Part shown: piece after piece, positions 10,454 to 21,577 of the stretch | Numbering within the stretch: the stretch's first letter is position 1 | Layout: each line of letters begins with the position of its first letter | NCBI GenBank assembly: GCA_034766995.1 | Contig: CM068317.1 | Coordinates: 20,725,714 to 20,789,713, forward strand | Direction of reading: 5' to 3' | Length of the DNA: 64,000 nucleotides | From: Acanthacorydalis orientalis | Taxonomy: Eukaryota > Arthropoda > Insecta > Megaloptera > Corydalidae | The notes under the pieces: model-generated | What the model saw: only the letters and a program-made list of their open reading frames with translations | Told to the model about the DNA's origin: nothing | Database searches by the model: none | Translations under genes and position numbers: made by a program

Positions 10454-11011
10454 TAAGGTCGGTAGGAAAATAATTGCGGTTTTTGTTTTCTGAATTCTAA
10501 TTTTAATTTTTTCAATGAAAGTACTATTTTATTGTGTTTATGTTAATAACTTGAAGTGCTTTTTTCAGTCTGTATTTTAGTAACATCGACTTTGGTTTTA
10601 TTATTAATTTTGCTTTAAATTAAGCTATTGAATTTAAGATCAAAAAGATGCAAATAAGAATAATTTTTTGTGAGCTCAAAACGGGTAGTAAAGCAGCAGA
10701 AATCTCTCATAAACTAAACAATACTTTTGGTGTGGGTACTATTATGGAGCGTACGGTGCAATAGTGATTCCAAAAATTTCGAGTTGGGTACGAGAGCCTT
10801 GAAAATGAAAAAGGTCGCGGGTGTCCTTTAGTTCATAACAACCAACTGATAGCGTTAGTTGAATCAGAACCGCGTATAACAATTCGAGAGCTTACACAAA
10901 AATTGTGTGTTAGTCATCCAACAGTTGTGGACCACTTGAAACCATTTAAATTAAAAAATGTATATGAATTTGAAGGTCATAAACTGCAATTATTTTTCTA
11001 CCGACCTAATA
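10454..11011 (+). mobile_element. Cecropia-type mariner MITE keeping only the DNA-binding domain, copy 2
   Basis: Ends AAGGTCGGTAGGAAAATAA and, in reverse complement, TTAGGTCGGTAGAAAAATAA. The plus strand reads IIFCELKTGSKAAEISHKLN, NTFGVGTIMERTVQ then an in-frame stop, followed by traces of the linker (LENEKGRGCPLVHN) and second helix-turn-helix (ITIRELTQKLCVSHPTVVDH). The sequence then jumps to the 3' end at ATGTATATGAATTTGAAGG. The catalytic domain is absent. Length is 558 bp. It has inserted at the edge of a (TA)n tract. Confidence 0.85.
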
Positions 11012-11797
11012 ATTTTCAATCTTTTACATTATTATTAAAATATTATATTTTGTTATTCATTTGACACAAATATATTTTTTTAAAGTTTTTTTTGTACTCT
11101 TATTAATACATTCTTTTACACGATTAATAACGTACAATTCATGTATTTTTTTTAAACAGTAATACACATTTTGCAATATAGGTTCATTTCTAAAGGTTTT
11201 AGTTGGAAAATGAACAATTTATATATTGCAAACGACATAATATTGGTACTATATTTTCATTATCTGTATCCTATTGCTTGTATAATTTACTTCATGAAGT
11301 TGACACTACAAAAAATATATTTATCTTATTCTTTTTATATAATAAAAGAATTACATAACTAAATTTAAAATATAGAAATAAAGAAGAATTACCTAAAAGT
11401 GTTTATTTTATTATCATTATCATTTTTCAAAAAGGTTTTAAATCTATTATTGTACAAAATAGTAATTGATGTACAATTGAATCAATCATTTCAAAAACTA
11501 CACAAGTCACAGAATTTAAATTTTACAGAATAAAATAAAAACTGCGTAATACAAAAATAATAAGATTTTTAAAGATTTTTACGTTTTTATGCCTTTAATT
11601 TGTTATTTACTTAATATTTACTGACCTATGAAACCTTCATTTATAAAAAAGTCATCATAAATGGTTTTGACTTATATTGTTTTTGCAGGAACTAGTATTA
11701 AATATATAATAAATTGTTTAAAAATATTTTTTATTATGATTCTTTATTAAAAAACATATTATAGCACACAAATATGCATCTCACTTATAATCTATTA
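11012..11797. other. AT-rich spacer, no feature seen
   Basis: No repeat ends or domains recognised; the short frame at 11171-11362 has no known features. Confidence 0.4.
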
Positions 11798-12405
11798 TTA
11801 TGGTGCATAATCATATTCTCCTTCGGATTCTAGCAGATTTTTTTCTATATCTTCGGTGAGCTAGCTGAATATTTCGTTGTAAAATGAAATGTGCTCCTCC
11901 AAGATGTTACCTTTCACTGGTTTCAAATTGTCAATTTTTTAAATTTCATCGAAATTTTCCATCCATATGATTTCCTTAACGGAAGTGACATCTAGCTGTA
12001 CAGTTTTAGTAGCTGGAATGTGTTTTTTGATGAATCATCTATGAATTCCTCAGTCTCCACCATCCCAGCTTTTATCAACATCGTGTTGAAATCACATGTA
12101 TGTTGATAAAGCAAATGTTTTTTTCTAGTCTTTCAGAACTCTTCTCCCATAAGATTCAGTTGATAAACAGTTTTGTCAGTAAAACAGAGGCCAGTATTTT
12201 TTAAATTCAAAAATATCAGGTTGTACTTCTTCTACTAAAGATTTTATACTAGATTAAGTAACCATATTAACGTATTCTTTAGAACATATATACCATCATG
12301 TTTTCGTACAGTTTTTTTTAATAACTCCAAAATCACGGATATTAGACAAAAAAATAACCAGGTTCGACAGCTAGGTACAACATGGCTAATGTAATGTTTA
12401 TACTG
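11798..12405 (-). pseudogene. Unidentified decayed coding block
   Basis: Read on the minus strand, three-frame translation gives coding-looking stretches interrupted by stops: PVKGNILEEHISFYNEIFS, then LTEDIEKNLLESEGEYDYAP near the low-coordinate end; upstream AGMVETEEFIDDSSKN and LTDKTVYQLNLMGEEF-like pieces. Composition is less AT-biased than its surroundings. I do not recognise the family. A decayed transposase or retrotransposon is likely from context, but a host pseudogene is possible. Confidence 0.3.
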
Positions 12406-12420
12406 AATATAAGGCTACCC

Positions 12421-13029
12421 TCAAGGATCTAATTTCGACAAAAAAAAATAAAAAAACATGAAGTAGTTCTTTAAATTACCTATTCAATTGAAATTGCATT
12501 GAAATTGAAATATTATTTGTATTTAAGTGAATATGTTTAGAGATAAGGTGATTATAACAATAATGAAATATTATTAAATGACAATTATGGTATTAGCTTT
12601 ATATGTCCTGATGATCATTTCTTTTTAAATATAAGTAACTATCAAATAACTAAAAATATAGTATTCTTAGTTTTTTGCTAATCAGTAATCAATCAAATTT
12701 CAAAAGAGCGAAATTTAAAAACTGATAACTCTGAAAAAAGGTTATACGACAATATAGTGTTGATATAGTTAGATTCACTTTCAAATATGTTTTTCTACTC
12801 ACTCAACAAACCACAAAAAATCTTAAAAAAAATATACAATAAGTGATTATTAATCGTTATTGAGTATTTCTTTTGCATATGATAGTGATCTATAATCCAG
12901 AGAGTTAAAAATCTCGTTCTTTAAAGTATTGATATTTACCACTCTGAGGATGATTGATTTTTGATTGACAAAATTGTTTGTAACTTGTGAAAGAAAAATT
13001 AACCTAGAGCAGCTTGTAAATATATATGT

Positions 13030-13030
<1 letters not shown>
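12421..13030. other. AT-rich spacer with dispersed-repeat copy
   Basis: A copy of the dispersed repeat lies at about 12765-12960 (TTCACTTTCAAATATGTTTT ... GTGATTATTAATCG), ending in CACTCTGAGGATGATT. Nothing else seen. Confidence 0.4.

Positions 13031-13081
<51 letters not shown>
13031..13081. repeat. (TA)n microsatellite
   Basis: Pure TA tract of about 50 bp. Confidence 0.9.
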
Positions 13082-13084
<3 letters not shown>

Positions 13085-13568
13085 AAGTTTCTAAATTATT
13101 TTATCATCACTGAAGATTTGTTTTTCTGTTATTTTAGATATTTTTATACATAATAAGTTCTGAAATACTTTGATTTTTAAAAACGTATTTTAAAATTTCT
13201 TATGATATTTAATGTCAGATACTGTGATTTTTAAAATATCATGTCTAAAGAGACATTTGGGCGTTAATGACATTAATTGTCGATTCTCCCTTAAACTCCA
13301 AACAACTAATTAAAAAGATTTGTATAAAATAATGGGTCGGTAGATAAATGTGTATGAAATTTGATTATTAATAACTTATTATAAATCAATTTGTTAATTT
13401 TGTAAATAGTGACTAATATTTTATTTTTTCTATAATATAAAGATTGTTAATATTATATTATAATTATTAATAGGTGTTTATTGCACACAAAAGTATTAAA
13501 ATAATTCAAAAAGCACTTACATTTAACTCATAAACAACCACTATAAAGTTAAATTAGAAATATTTACT

Positions 13569-13572
<4 letters not shown>

Positions 13573-13648
<76 letters not shown>
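13573..13648. repeat. (TA)n tract
   Basis: About 75 bp of TA with one AAATAAA interruption, preceded by a short CA run. Confidence 0.9.
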
Positions 13649-13652
<4 letters not shown>

Positions 13653-14383
13653 CTAAAATTATATCTAGCCGTTATTATATGTCATATTTTCCAATTAAAT
13701 GTTCAATAATAACAAATTTTCGACGGCGAATACATATAAAATGTGTAATTTTTTTCATATACTTTACGATTTCTATATCATAAACAATTATAAATATTTA
13801 TTTACTGATCAAACCATAATTACAAAAACTCTTGTCATAAATTCGACGACATCAGATTATTTTTTTTCTGTGGTTTCCATATAAGACAAGCGTATACATA
13901 ATCAAGTTATAATTGACCCGAAACGTTGACCCCACGCCGTGCGTGACAACGCACATAAACTTTATATGATGTAATTATCGATATGGCTCAATAAATGTCC
14001 TAACAATGGGTATTTTTTTATATATTAAGACAATCGTGGTCCTTCTTTCTTTATGATTTGTGATCTTTTTATATCAGTCAGTATTAAAGTGCAGTTGTAT
14101 AATAAATAAATATTTATATACGCTTGATTTTTTTGTGCTAGTTTTACCTGTTGATTTTTTCAAAGTTTTATCTTTAAGGGTGTAATTTTTTTTCTTGAAA
14201 TATTTATAATTACGTATTAAAAACAGATAGTAAAGATTGAAATTTTTAACGGGTACATTTTTATTTTATATTGTATTAAATATATTTGATTTCAAACTTA
14301 AGGACTATTTCTACTTGAAAAAGTTACCGGTACTTTTCTTCCTCATTGTTACATAGATTCATATTAGAACAAACTAAATATTA
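13649..14383. other. AT-rich spacer with a small GC-richer patch
   Basis: At about 13905-13960 lies a short patch (GACCCGAAACGTTGACC, CCACGCCGTGCGTGACAACG) richer in CpG than its surroundings. Otherwise nothing recognised. Confidence 0.35.
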
Positions 14384-15297
14384 GGTTATACATATATTCG
14401 TCCCGTTATTTCAGTGTTTCTAAAATCATTAAAATATTTGTAAATTCCGAAATAAGTTTAATCAATTATGTGTAATTTTGATCGTGACCTACTTCCATCT
14501 TTCTGGTAGATGAAGGATTCCTCTCTTGGAGAATTCCTGAGACTTGTTAGCGAAAAGATGATTCAAGTGATTTTGGAAGGTGTTCAAATCTGTTAAATTT
14601 ACACCATTAAGAGAGTTCTATAAAGCTCTAAACAAATAATAGTCTGAAGGTGCAAGGTCCGGATTATATGTTACATACACTAAAACATCCCAGCCAATTT
14701 GTAACAGTTTTTGCCTTGTCTCCATAGAAACCTATGGTCTGCCATTATCAAGGTGGAACACAATGCTCTTTCCATTGGCGAACTGTGGCCTATTTCTGTT
14801 TATTGCTTCCTTCACTTTGGTCATTTATGAGCATTACTTAATGGAATCAATAATTTGATTTGGTGAGCAGCTCGTAGTACATGATACCCTTCAAATCTCA
14901 CCAGATACCCAACATGACCTTCTTTGGGTGCAATCTAGCCTTTGAGATCGCCTGTACTCTATCATTTCGCTGTGACCATGATCTTTTCGGCTATCGTTGT
15001 TGCAATGAATCAATTTTTCATCGCCAGTGATGCGTTCTTTGAGGAAACACTCGTTTTCATTGCGTTTAAATAACGAATCGCAAGCAATAATTTGGTTCAC
15101 TAAATTTTTATCGCATAATTGATGCAGCACTTAAGTATCGAGCTTCTTTACCATCCCAAGCCTTTTGGAACATCTTGAAACAGTATTGGTGTTAATTTTT
15201 AGTGCCTGACCAATCTTATGTGTAGCCTAATAGCAGTCACTATCAACCTTGGTCTTGATTTCACCAAATAGAAAAAACGGGACGAATATATGTTATA
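14384..15297 (-). mobile_element. Mariner element, N-terminal deletion
   Basis: Inverted ends GGTTATACATATATTCGTCC (left) and, in reverse complement, TTATAACATATATTCGTCCC (right), a terminal type unlike the cecropia-type copies here. On the minus strand, coding resumes near the second helix-turn-helix (IGQALKINTNTVSRC) soon after the terminus, so the first DNA-binding helices are deleted. It continues through the first catalytic aspartate (ITGDEK) to a 3' half full of stops. About 910 bp. Confidence 0.8.
14891..15130 (-). pseudogene. Mariner transposase, first catalytic motif region
   Basis: 79 codons: HQLCDKNLVNQIIACDSLFK and ERITGDEKLIHCNN match the linker and first-aspartate region of mariner transposases (consensus TGDEKWI-YNN, here KL for KW). 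A frameshift follows; the expected HPKKVM-IWWD region is readable downstream in another frame. Inactive. Confidence 0.8.
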
Positions 15298-15474
15298 AGC
15301 AAATATAATGTAATTTGAAATCTTTGTTACAACCGATGTTAAATTCATTATCGAACTTAATAAACATTTTTTTTCCATCAATGACTGTCTAGTATTCTTA
15401 TGTAGAAAATTATTAATTTTCAACCCTTTCATTAACAATGGAAGAAAACTTTGTTATAGGGTTATTTAAGACCC

Positions 15475-15534
<60 letters not shown>
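15475..15534. repeat. (TA)n microsatellite
   Basis: About 60 bp TA tract ending TAGGGGGG, between two mariner relics. Confidence 0.9.
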
Positions 15535-15537
<3 letters not shown>

Positions 15538-15819
15538 GGGAGTTATTTCATCAAATTAAAATACAACAAATGTAGGTAAAAACTTGCTATATTTATAAAA
15601 ATGTTAGTTTAAAAATGCATAATGTAAATTTCTGTCTTCACAGTGATATTTATCTTCGTAACAAAAAAAATACAATATCATTTTAGTAGCCAAATTTGAA
15701 TATAATGTGAAGAAAAATACAAAAATATCTGTGTTTCACACAAATATTCAGAATGGTTATCAGTTTTATCTAGGATTATATTTTATTAGCATAAGTAAAT
15801 ACCAATGGTATGTTGTACA

Positions 15820-16262
15820 TTTGAAATCTCCAGAGCAAGTATGAATTGAGAAGTTTATAGAAAGTGAAAAATTTTAATATAGAACAGTTATTAAATTTCT
15901 CGTAGAAGAAAAAATAAATCCAAACGAAATTAAACAATAAATAGATTATGGGAAAGTGGCCATTCTCTCGATTTAGTACACGAAGTCATACTGATTGATA
16001 CCTATGCATAAAACATATAAAATTGGTAAAGTAGAAGAGGAAGAAGAGGACAGTAGAAGAGGACCTAAAGTGCTTTACCACTTCATCAACTCAACGTCGC
16101 TATACTTTCTTCGACAACTGATTCATTATTTACCCGACAGATGAAGCAAAGTTATATATAATAATAGGGAATATTTTGAGGATTTAAATATATTCCATTG
16201 ATCAGTAAACATTGATTTTCTATAAGCAATGCGTTGAATTCATTTGTACACATGATGTATTT
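15820..16262 (+). mobile_element. Decayed mariner relic, same family as 55467-55970
   Basis: Shares with the 55.5-kb element the pattern ATGCATAAAACAT, then AGAGGACCTAAAGTGC versus AGAGGTCCGAAAATGC, then TTTTGAGGATTTAAA versus TTTTGAGGATTAAAA. It ends GAATTCATTTGTACAC, like that element's terminus GAATTAATTTGTAAAC. The FED stop resembles the mariner C-terminus YFED. The left end was not found. Coding is destroyed. Confidence 0.5.
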
Positions 16263-16289
16263 TCAAACACATGTTACTTTTGTTTCTAA

Positions 16290-16436
16290 CACTTTGAATT
16301 CGAAAGACCGAATTTTGGTCTTTGAGTAAGGTATCGAAATCCAGAAAAACCAATATTTCGATCTAGCTCTTGTAACATCACAAACCGAAATACTGCTTTT
16401 AAGAAAAATAATTGTAGGAGTCTAGAATTCAAAGGG
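16290..16436. mobile_element. Short TTAA MITE
   Basis: 147 bp with ends CACTTTGAATTCGAAAGAC and, in reverse complement, CCCTTTGAATTCTAGAC. Right flank TTAA (16437-16440), left flank decayed to CTAA. It fits a very short piggyBac-like derivative. Confidence 0.55.
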
Positions 16437-16440
16437 TTAA

Positions 16441-17146
16441 AGACATCGTATAAACTCGTTTTAATTTGATAAATCGCTTACAAATTTAATGGCAATTTCC
16501 AATGTCATTTTTTAAAAAGTTTAATTATAAAACACGAAATGCTTTTCTCATATGAAACAGCAAAATATTTCACTAATTTCATAAAATCAAAAATGTATTC
16601 GTTACTTTTTCAAATAATATTCAATTTGAGTTATTTTTTGTTTATATATAATGTAATCGATCGTCCGCCATTATAATATGCAAACGAAATAACTTTATAA
16701 TTTTTTTGTATATGTAATAAAACAACAAACGTATTATACATTGATTGACAGCATACGAAGTACCAATACAATAATAACACAAGGGTTAAAGTTCATTGCC
16801 GACTTCAATGTTGAAATGGCTTATAATCTTAAAGGTATATTTATACGACCTTGAACCAAAATAATACGTTGCGATTCATAATTGTGCAGGTACGAACATT
16901 AATTTGTTAAAAATTAAATATATTTAAATCTTTTTTTGTCTCAATCGCTATGAAACAGCATGTGATTAAATAACACTGACGATACTTTGCGTAATTAAAT
17001 GAAAAAAAGGATTCAGCGATTAACTACATATATGTATAGCATGGCTATAAAGTTTGCAGATCTCATTTTCTTTTTAAATTATTATGCTATTTCAACTAAA
17101 AAGGGATAGAAACATATTATATAGTTCCTTTTTTTTAAAAAAAACA
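16441..17146. other. AT-rich spacer
   Basis: CAAGGGTTAA at about 16785-16795 resembles the right tip of a TTAA element without a detectable partner. No other feature. Confidence 0.35.
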
Positions 17147-17245
17147 AACAAAACAATCCAAATAATCACAATAATGAAACAAATAAGAATATACAGGCAA
17201 ATTATTTTTTAGAAATTAAGAAATAGTTAACTTTTAGAATAAATC

Positions 17246-17300
<55 letters not shown>

Positions 17301-17564
17301 TATATGATACATTTGTATGTGCAAATATATAATAAATGTAAACTATATTCAGGTATCGGAGATACCTGAATTATATTTTTATATTGTGGAAAAGTTGTAA
17401 AATTATTTCAATATTGCTAGATTTTATTTATTAAAAAAAAAACGAATTTATTTTTGGAAAAACAACAATACAAACAATCACAATAATGAAACAAATAAGA
17501 ATATACAGACAAATTATTCTTTTGGAAATTATGAAATAATTAAGTTTTGGAATAAATCATATAT
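17147..17564. repeat. Direct repeats around (TA)n and a hairpin
   Basis: A block of about 100 bp (17147-17250; core CAATAATGAAACAAATAAGA, then ATACAGGCAAATTATT) recurs at 17463-17564 in the same orientation. Between them are a (TA)n tract (17248-17298) and a tail containing GATACATTTGTATGTGC and TATATTGTGGAAAAGTTGT. That tail recurs at 19203-19320, so a repeat unit of (TA)n plus about 130 bp is dispersed. Confidence 0.75.
17348..17370. repeat. Perfect 10-bp inverted repeat (hairpin)
   Basis: TTCAGGTATC, loop GGA, GATACCTGAA. The second copy of the tail at about 19235-19250 keeps only the right arm (GATACCTGAA). Confidence 0.85.
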
Positions 17565-18937
17565 AAACTCTGAATACGTGTATTTTTCCAATACAATCAA
17601 AATATTTGCATTGAGCTAACGCGTAAAATTGAATTAGATTTTCTCAGCTCAACTTGTTTGTTCCTAATGATGATACAGAGACTGAGAAGTGAAAGATAAA
17701 GAATGACGCCATCCATACTTGTAAGCCATATTTCTTGTAATGGAACTAATTTGTACACTCATTCTGTATGCTTTATACAATATTCTGCATACATGTTTGT
17801 CTCTTTGTTTAAATGTATTAAATATGTCTTAATTAACATTTTCTATTAATTATCAGCGTGTATCGCACGTATAAGTGCATGAATTTAAAGCTTCACATGG
17901 AAGTCTTGCATACACTCAATCAACTTGTAATATCCAACTTTATACTATATTATCTTCTAGGTCAGTAAAAAGGTACCTTTATAAATACTAGTGATCCTCT
18001 GAGTGAACTTCGAACAGTAACTTAGTCAAAGGGGTTTAAAAATGTTTCACTTTTTACGGAAAATCTGAAACCCTCAACTCTCTGATAGTTTCCAAACCCG
18101 AAGCATGAGCCTTTGTGTACGGTACTTATTCTGTAGTAAAGGAGGGTGGAGGTCAACAGGGTGTATAACAAAAGATACTAATTAATTTATTAAAACTTCT
18201 TTCAATGATTTGTTAAGCTGAAAAATCTACATTGGTACGATTATTTTTTCTTGCATTAATTACTGTATTAGGCCGAATATAAGACGACACCAATTTTAAG
18301 ATGAGTCTTGGTTTTTACCAAAGAAATCAAGAAAAAATATTTTTTACAACTCTAATTATAAGACATCATACAATTTGTTCCAAATAAACCGATAAAAAAT
18401 GTTGATTTACGTTTTAATAGAAAGTAATGTTTACAAAAATTATACAAATGCCTATTTAAAAGGCCTACAGTAGCATACCAGATTGAACTTCTGAAGATCC
18501 GAAATTTATTTCCAACAAATCCAAAAATTATTTTCTAAATAAAAAATTGAATTATTTTTTTAACCCATAACTAACTATCGAATAAATATTTAGTCTTGAA
18601 TATCAAATTTCAATATAATATTATTATTATGGATAATTTGTATCATATTCCAGAATAAAATTTGACTTATTTCGTAAATTTTGATTTATAAAATTTATAC
18701 GTTCCTATCAATCTAAGATATATTTTAAAAATATGTTAATAATATAAAAAGGTCAAATGTTATATGAATAATTTAATGACAAATATAATACATACATATA
18801 CAGTTAGACTTTAATTAGTTATATTTATTGTCTTCATTGCATGTACTGTTATTCATATGCTAATGACTTATTTATTACATATTTTTAAACACATACAAAA
18901 CAAAAATTACATGTTAAATATGCATATGTCTTGTGAC
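17565..18937. other. AT-rich spacer, no feature seen
   Basis: Weakly mixed composition at 17640-18170, then strongly A+T. I see no transposon ends, and reading frames are short. Confidence 0.35.
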
Positions 18938-19045
18938 GGCAGGTCAAGGCGGCGGCTCGCGTCTTGTATTCCTGCGGGTCGACGTAACATGATCCTACGG
19001 GCCGCTGCTTCACGAGAAAGCAATGACAATAAAAAGCCTGTGCAC
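18938..19045. other. GC-rich patch in AT-rich background
   Basis: About 100 bp strongly richer in G+C and CpG (GGCAGGTCAAGGCGGCGG, CTGCGGGTCGACGTAAC, GGGCCGCTGC). It lies in a 64-codon frame (18857-19051) with an arginine-rich stretch. No domain is recognised; it may be an exon-sized remnant, a regulatory patch or a piece of an unknown element. Confidence 0.3.
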
Positions 19046-19136
19046 TGTTGATAGTATCATTAACATTTCTTTAGTTACGTTTTAGTTAAGAACACTGTCT
19101 TAAAACAGCGGGTTTTACTTTATTATATAGCTACAA

Positions 19137-19139
<3 letters not shown>

Positions 19140-19202
<63 letters not shown>
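19140..19202. repeat. (TA)n microsatellite
   Basis: About 60 bp TA, the left part of the second (TA)n-plus-tail unit. Confidence 0.9.
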
Positions 19203-19203
<1 letters not shown>

Positions 19204-19320
19204 TGTGATACATTTGTATGTGCAAATATCTATTGGCTCCGATACCTGAATTATATTTTTATATTGTGGAAAAGTTGTTAAATTACTTCAATATTGTCTG
19301 TATTTTACGAACGAATTTAT
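19203..19320. repeat. Second copy of the (TA)n-associated tail
   Basis: GATACATTTGTATGTGC, GATACCTGAATTATATTTTT and ATATTGTGGAAAAGTTGT match 17304-17440 closely, in the same orientation and again directly after (TA)n. The stretch between the two shared blocks differs (17330-17350). Confidence 0.75.
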
Positions 19321-20532
19321 TTATTTCGACAGAATGAACATTTCTACAGAAAACATTAAAATTACACTGTGGGTGGTTATGGTCATCAGATGTGCTTATT
19401 GTATCTTTATTGTTGATTCATTCGATCTTTTTTTTTGCATTGATTCTTCGAAGTAATAATGATGCATAAAAGATGAATTTAGAACAGTGACAGATATTCA
19501 TGTGGCTATACAATAATATCTTTTAATGTGGTTGATGAATATTTACAGAAATATTTAAAACATTGTAGTTCATATTTTCAAACACACGCGGATTTATATT
19601 ATATATGTGTGTTTATATATATATATATATATATATACAAAAATAATTTTAATTGGAATGCCATTGTTACACGCACTCATTTAAAAACTCTAAAGTATTT
19701 AAATTTTTCTGATCACTGAGTAAAAATAATACAGTACTTACTCGGTGCTAATTTCACATTCACATATATTTTTTTTTGTTCTAAAAATCAAAAACATTTT
19801 TACTGATCAAAAATATTTAATAAATAATTTTTCTGTGCCTTTATTGGCACTCTGAATATAACTTCGCTATTAAAATATGCATAAGCAAAATTTGAAAATT
19901 GTTATTAATAATTTATTACATATTTTAGGCTAGAATTTTTTTTGTGATTTGTGAGGTGAAAAAAGAATTCATTTAAGAATATCAGTAACATCTTCAACTG
20001 AAAATTGTAATATCAAAAGCTTGAATATCTATATATAGTATATCATTTAGTTTTCTGAATAAATTTCAAAGATAAATTAATGCTTACTCAGTTTATATAA
20101 ATATTAAAACTTAACATTTGAAGACTTTTTAGAACAGTAAAAAAAACACATTTACTTCTCTTATTTCAAATATTACCTTACCTTTATAGACGTACAGTAG
20201 TTATGGTATTCTAATAAGTTTAAATTATTACTCTTCAAACATGGACACTCTACAAATTAGAATTATGAAAAATAGGGAAAAAATCAGTTCTCTTTTTCAT
20301 GATTCTTCTATGTCAACTACAAAGACACAAAATAGGTTACTTTACCGCTAAAATATAATAAGTTTAATATTTATGTTTATAAAAGAATTGTGTTATCAAA
20401 ATTATAACAAATAAAACACATAATTTCATTAAACACAGGATATATTGTGTGGGAACAAATGTTCGTACCGTTTTTATAGTGAAATTCAAATACTGTGTTT
20501 ACTTATTTATACATATATTTATTCTAATACAC
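19321..20532. other. AT-rich spacer
   Basis: A 20-bp TA run lies at about 19615-19637. A possible weak dispersed-repeat copy lies near 19750-19840 (TTCACATTCACATAT ... CTGATCAAAAATATTTAATAA). Nothing coding. Confidence 0.35.
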
Positions 20533-21515
20533 ATATGCCATTTTGATCCACCACCTTTTGTCATCTTTCATGTAGTTTCATAATTCCGTTCTCCAGAACT
20601 TGGCATTTTCTGGGCGATGAATTGATTCAGATAGTTTCTGCAGGCTTCCAGGGAAGTGAAGTTTTTTCCATTAAGAGAATTATCTTATATATTATATTAA
20701 GGACAGAAACATGGTAATCTGAAGGTGTAAGATCAGATGAGTATGGCGAGTGAGAAAGGATGTCCCAGCCAAATTTCACGAATTTCTGTCTGGTCTGCAA
20801 AGAGATGTGAGGTCTAGCTTTGGCTTAGTAGAAAACGATACTCTTACGATTGAGCAATTCTCGACGCTTTTGATAGATTTCCGCCTTTAATTGATTCAAT
20901 TTTGCACAATACTTCTCCAAATTTATTGTTTGAATATTTGAGAGAAGCTCGTAACGTACAGTACCCTTCCAATCCCATCAAATATACATCATCACCTTCT
21001 TCGGATGAAGACCTGCTTTTAGAGTGGATAAAGTAGGCTCATTTGTTTTTATCAGAGACATTTTTCGACCAACATTATTATAGAAGATCCATTAATCATT
21101 CCCCGTGATTAATAGATCCAGAAACGGGTCGTTTTGATATCTCTTAAGGAGCGAATCACTGATGGAAATGCGTTCCATTAAATTTCTTTCAGTTAAATTA
21201 TGAGGCACCCAGACACCGAAACGATTCATACATCCAAGTGTCTCCAAATACCTCACAACACTCTTATGAGATACCTGTAATATTTCTACGATGTCCTGTA
21301 TCGTGTAACGTTGATTATTTTCAATAAGTGTTGCAATTTTATCATTATTATCATCTGCAGGACTACCGGAACGTTCTCGATACTCTAGGTCGAATTTTCT
21401 ATCTCTAAACCGAGCAAACCACTTTTAAACAACACTGCCAGCTACGGAACCTTCTTCATAAATAGCGAGTATCTGTCTCTGTAGAGCTTCTTCCTCTCCA
21501 GAAGATCTATCTGTC
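20533..21515 (-). mobile_element. Mariner relic, near-full-length transposase pseudogene
   Basis: On the minus strand the decayed frame runs from EEEALQRQILAIYEEGSV through the first helix-turn-helix (KWFARFRDRKFDLE), linker ERSGSPADDNNDKIATLIE, second helix-turn-helix (YTIQDIVEILQVSHKSVV), VWVPHNLTERNL and LITGND (first aspartate motif, E lost, then a stop). It continues through AGLHPKKVM, ARPHISLQTRQKF and SPYSSDLTPSDYH to the C-terminus. Multiple stops. Same family as 31042-32187. Terminal repeats not resolved. Confidence 0.8.
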
Positions 21516-21520
21516 TCTCT

Positions 21521-21521
21521 T

Positions 21522-21567
<46 letters not shown>
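21521..21567. repeat. (TA)n microsatellite
   Basis: About 45 bp between the mariner relic and the Tc1 element's left end. Confidence 0.9.
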
Positions 21568-21571
<4 letters not shown>

Positions 21572-21577
21572 ATGTAT

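Noticed and set aside
18857..19051. Arginine-rich 64-codon gene
   Set aside because: Only its second half is GC-rich and no domain or homologous pattern is visible, so it is listed only as a compositional patch.
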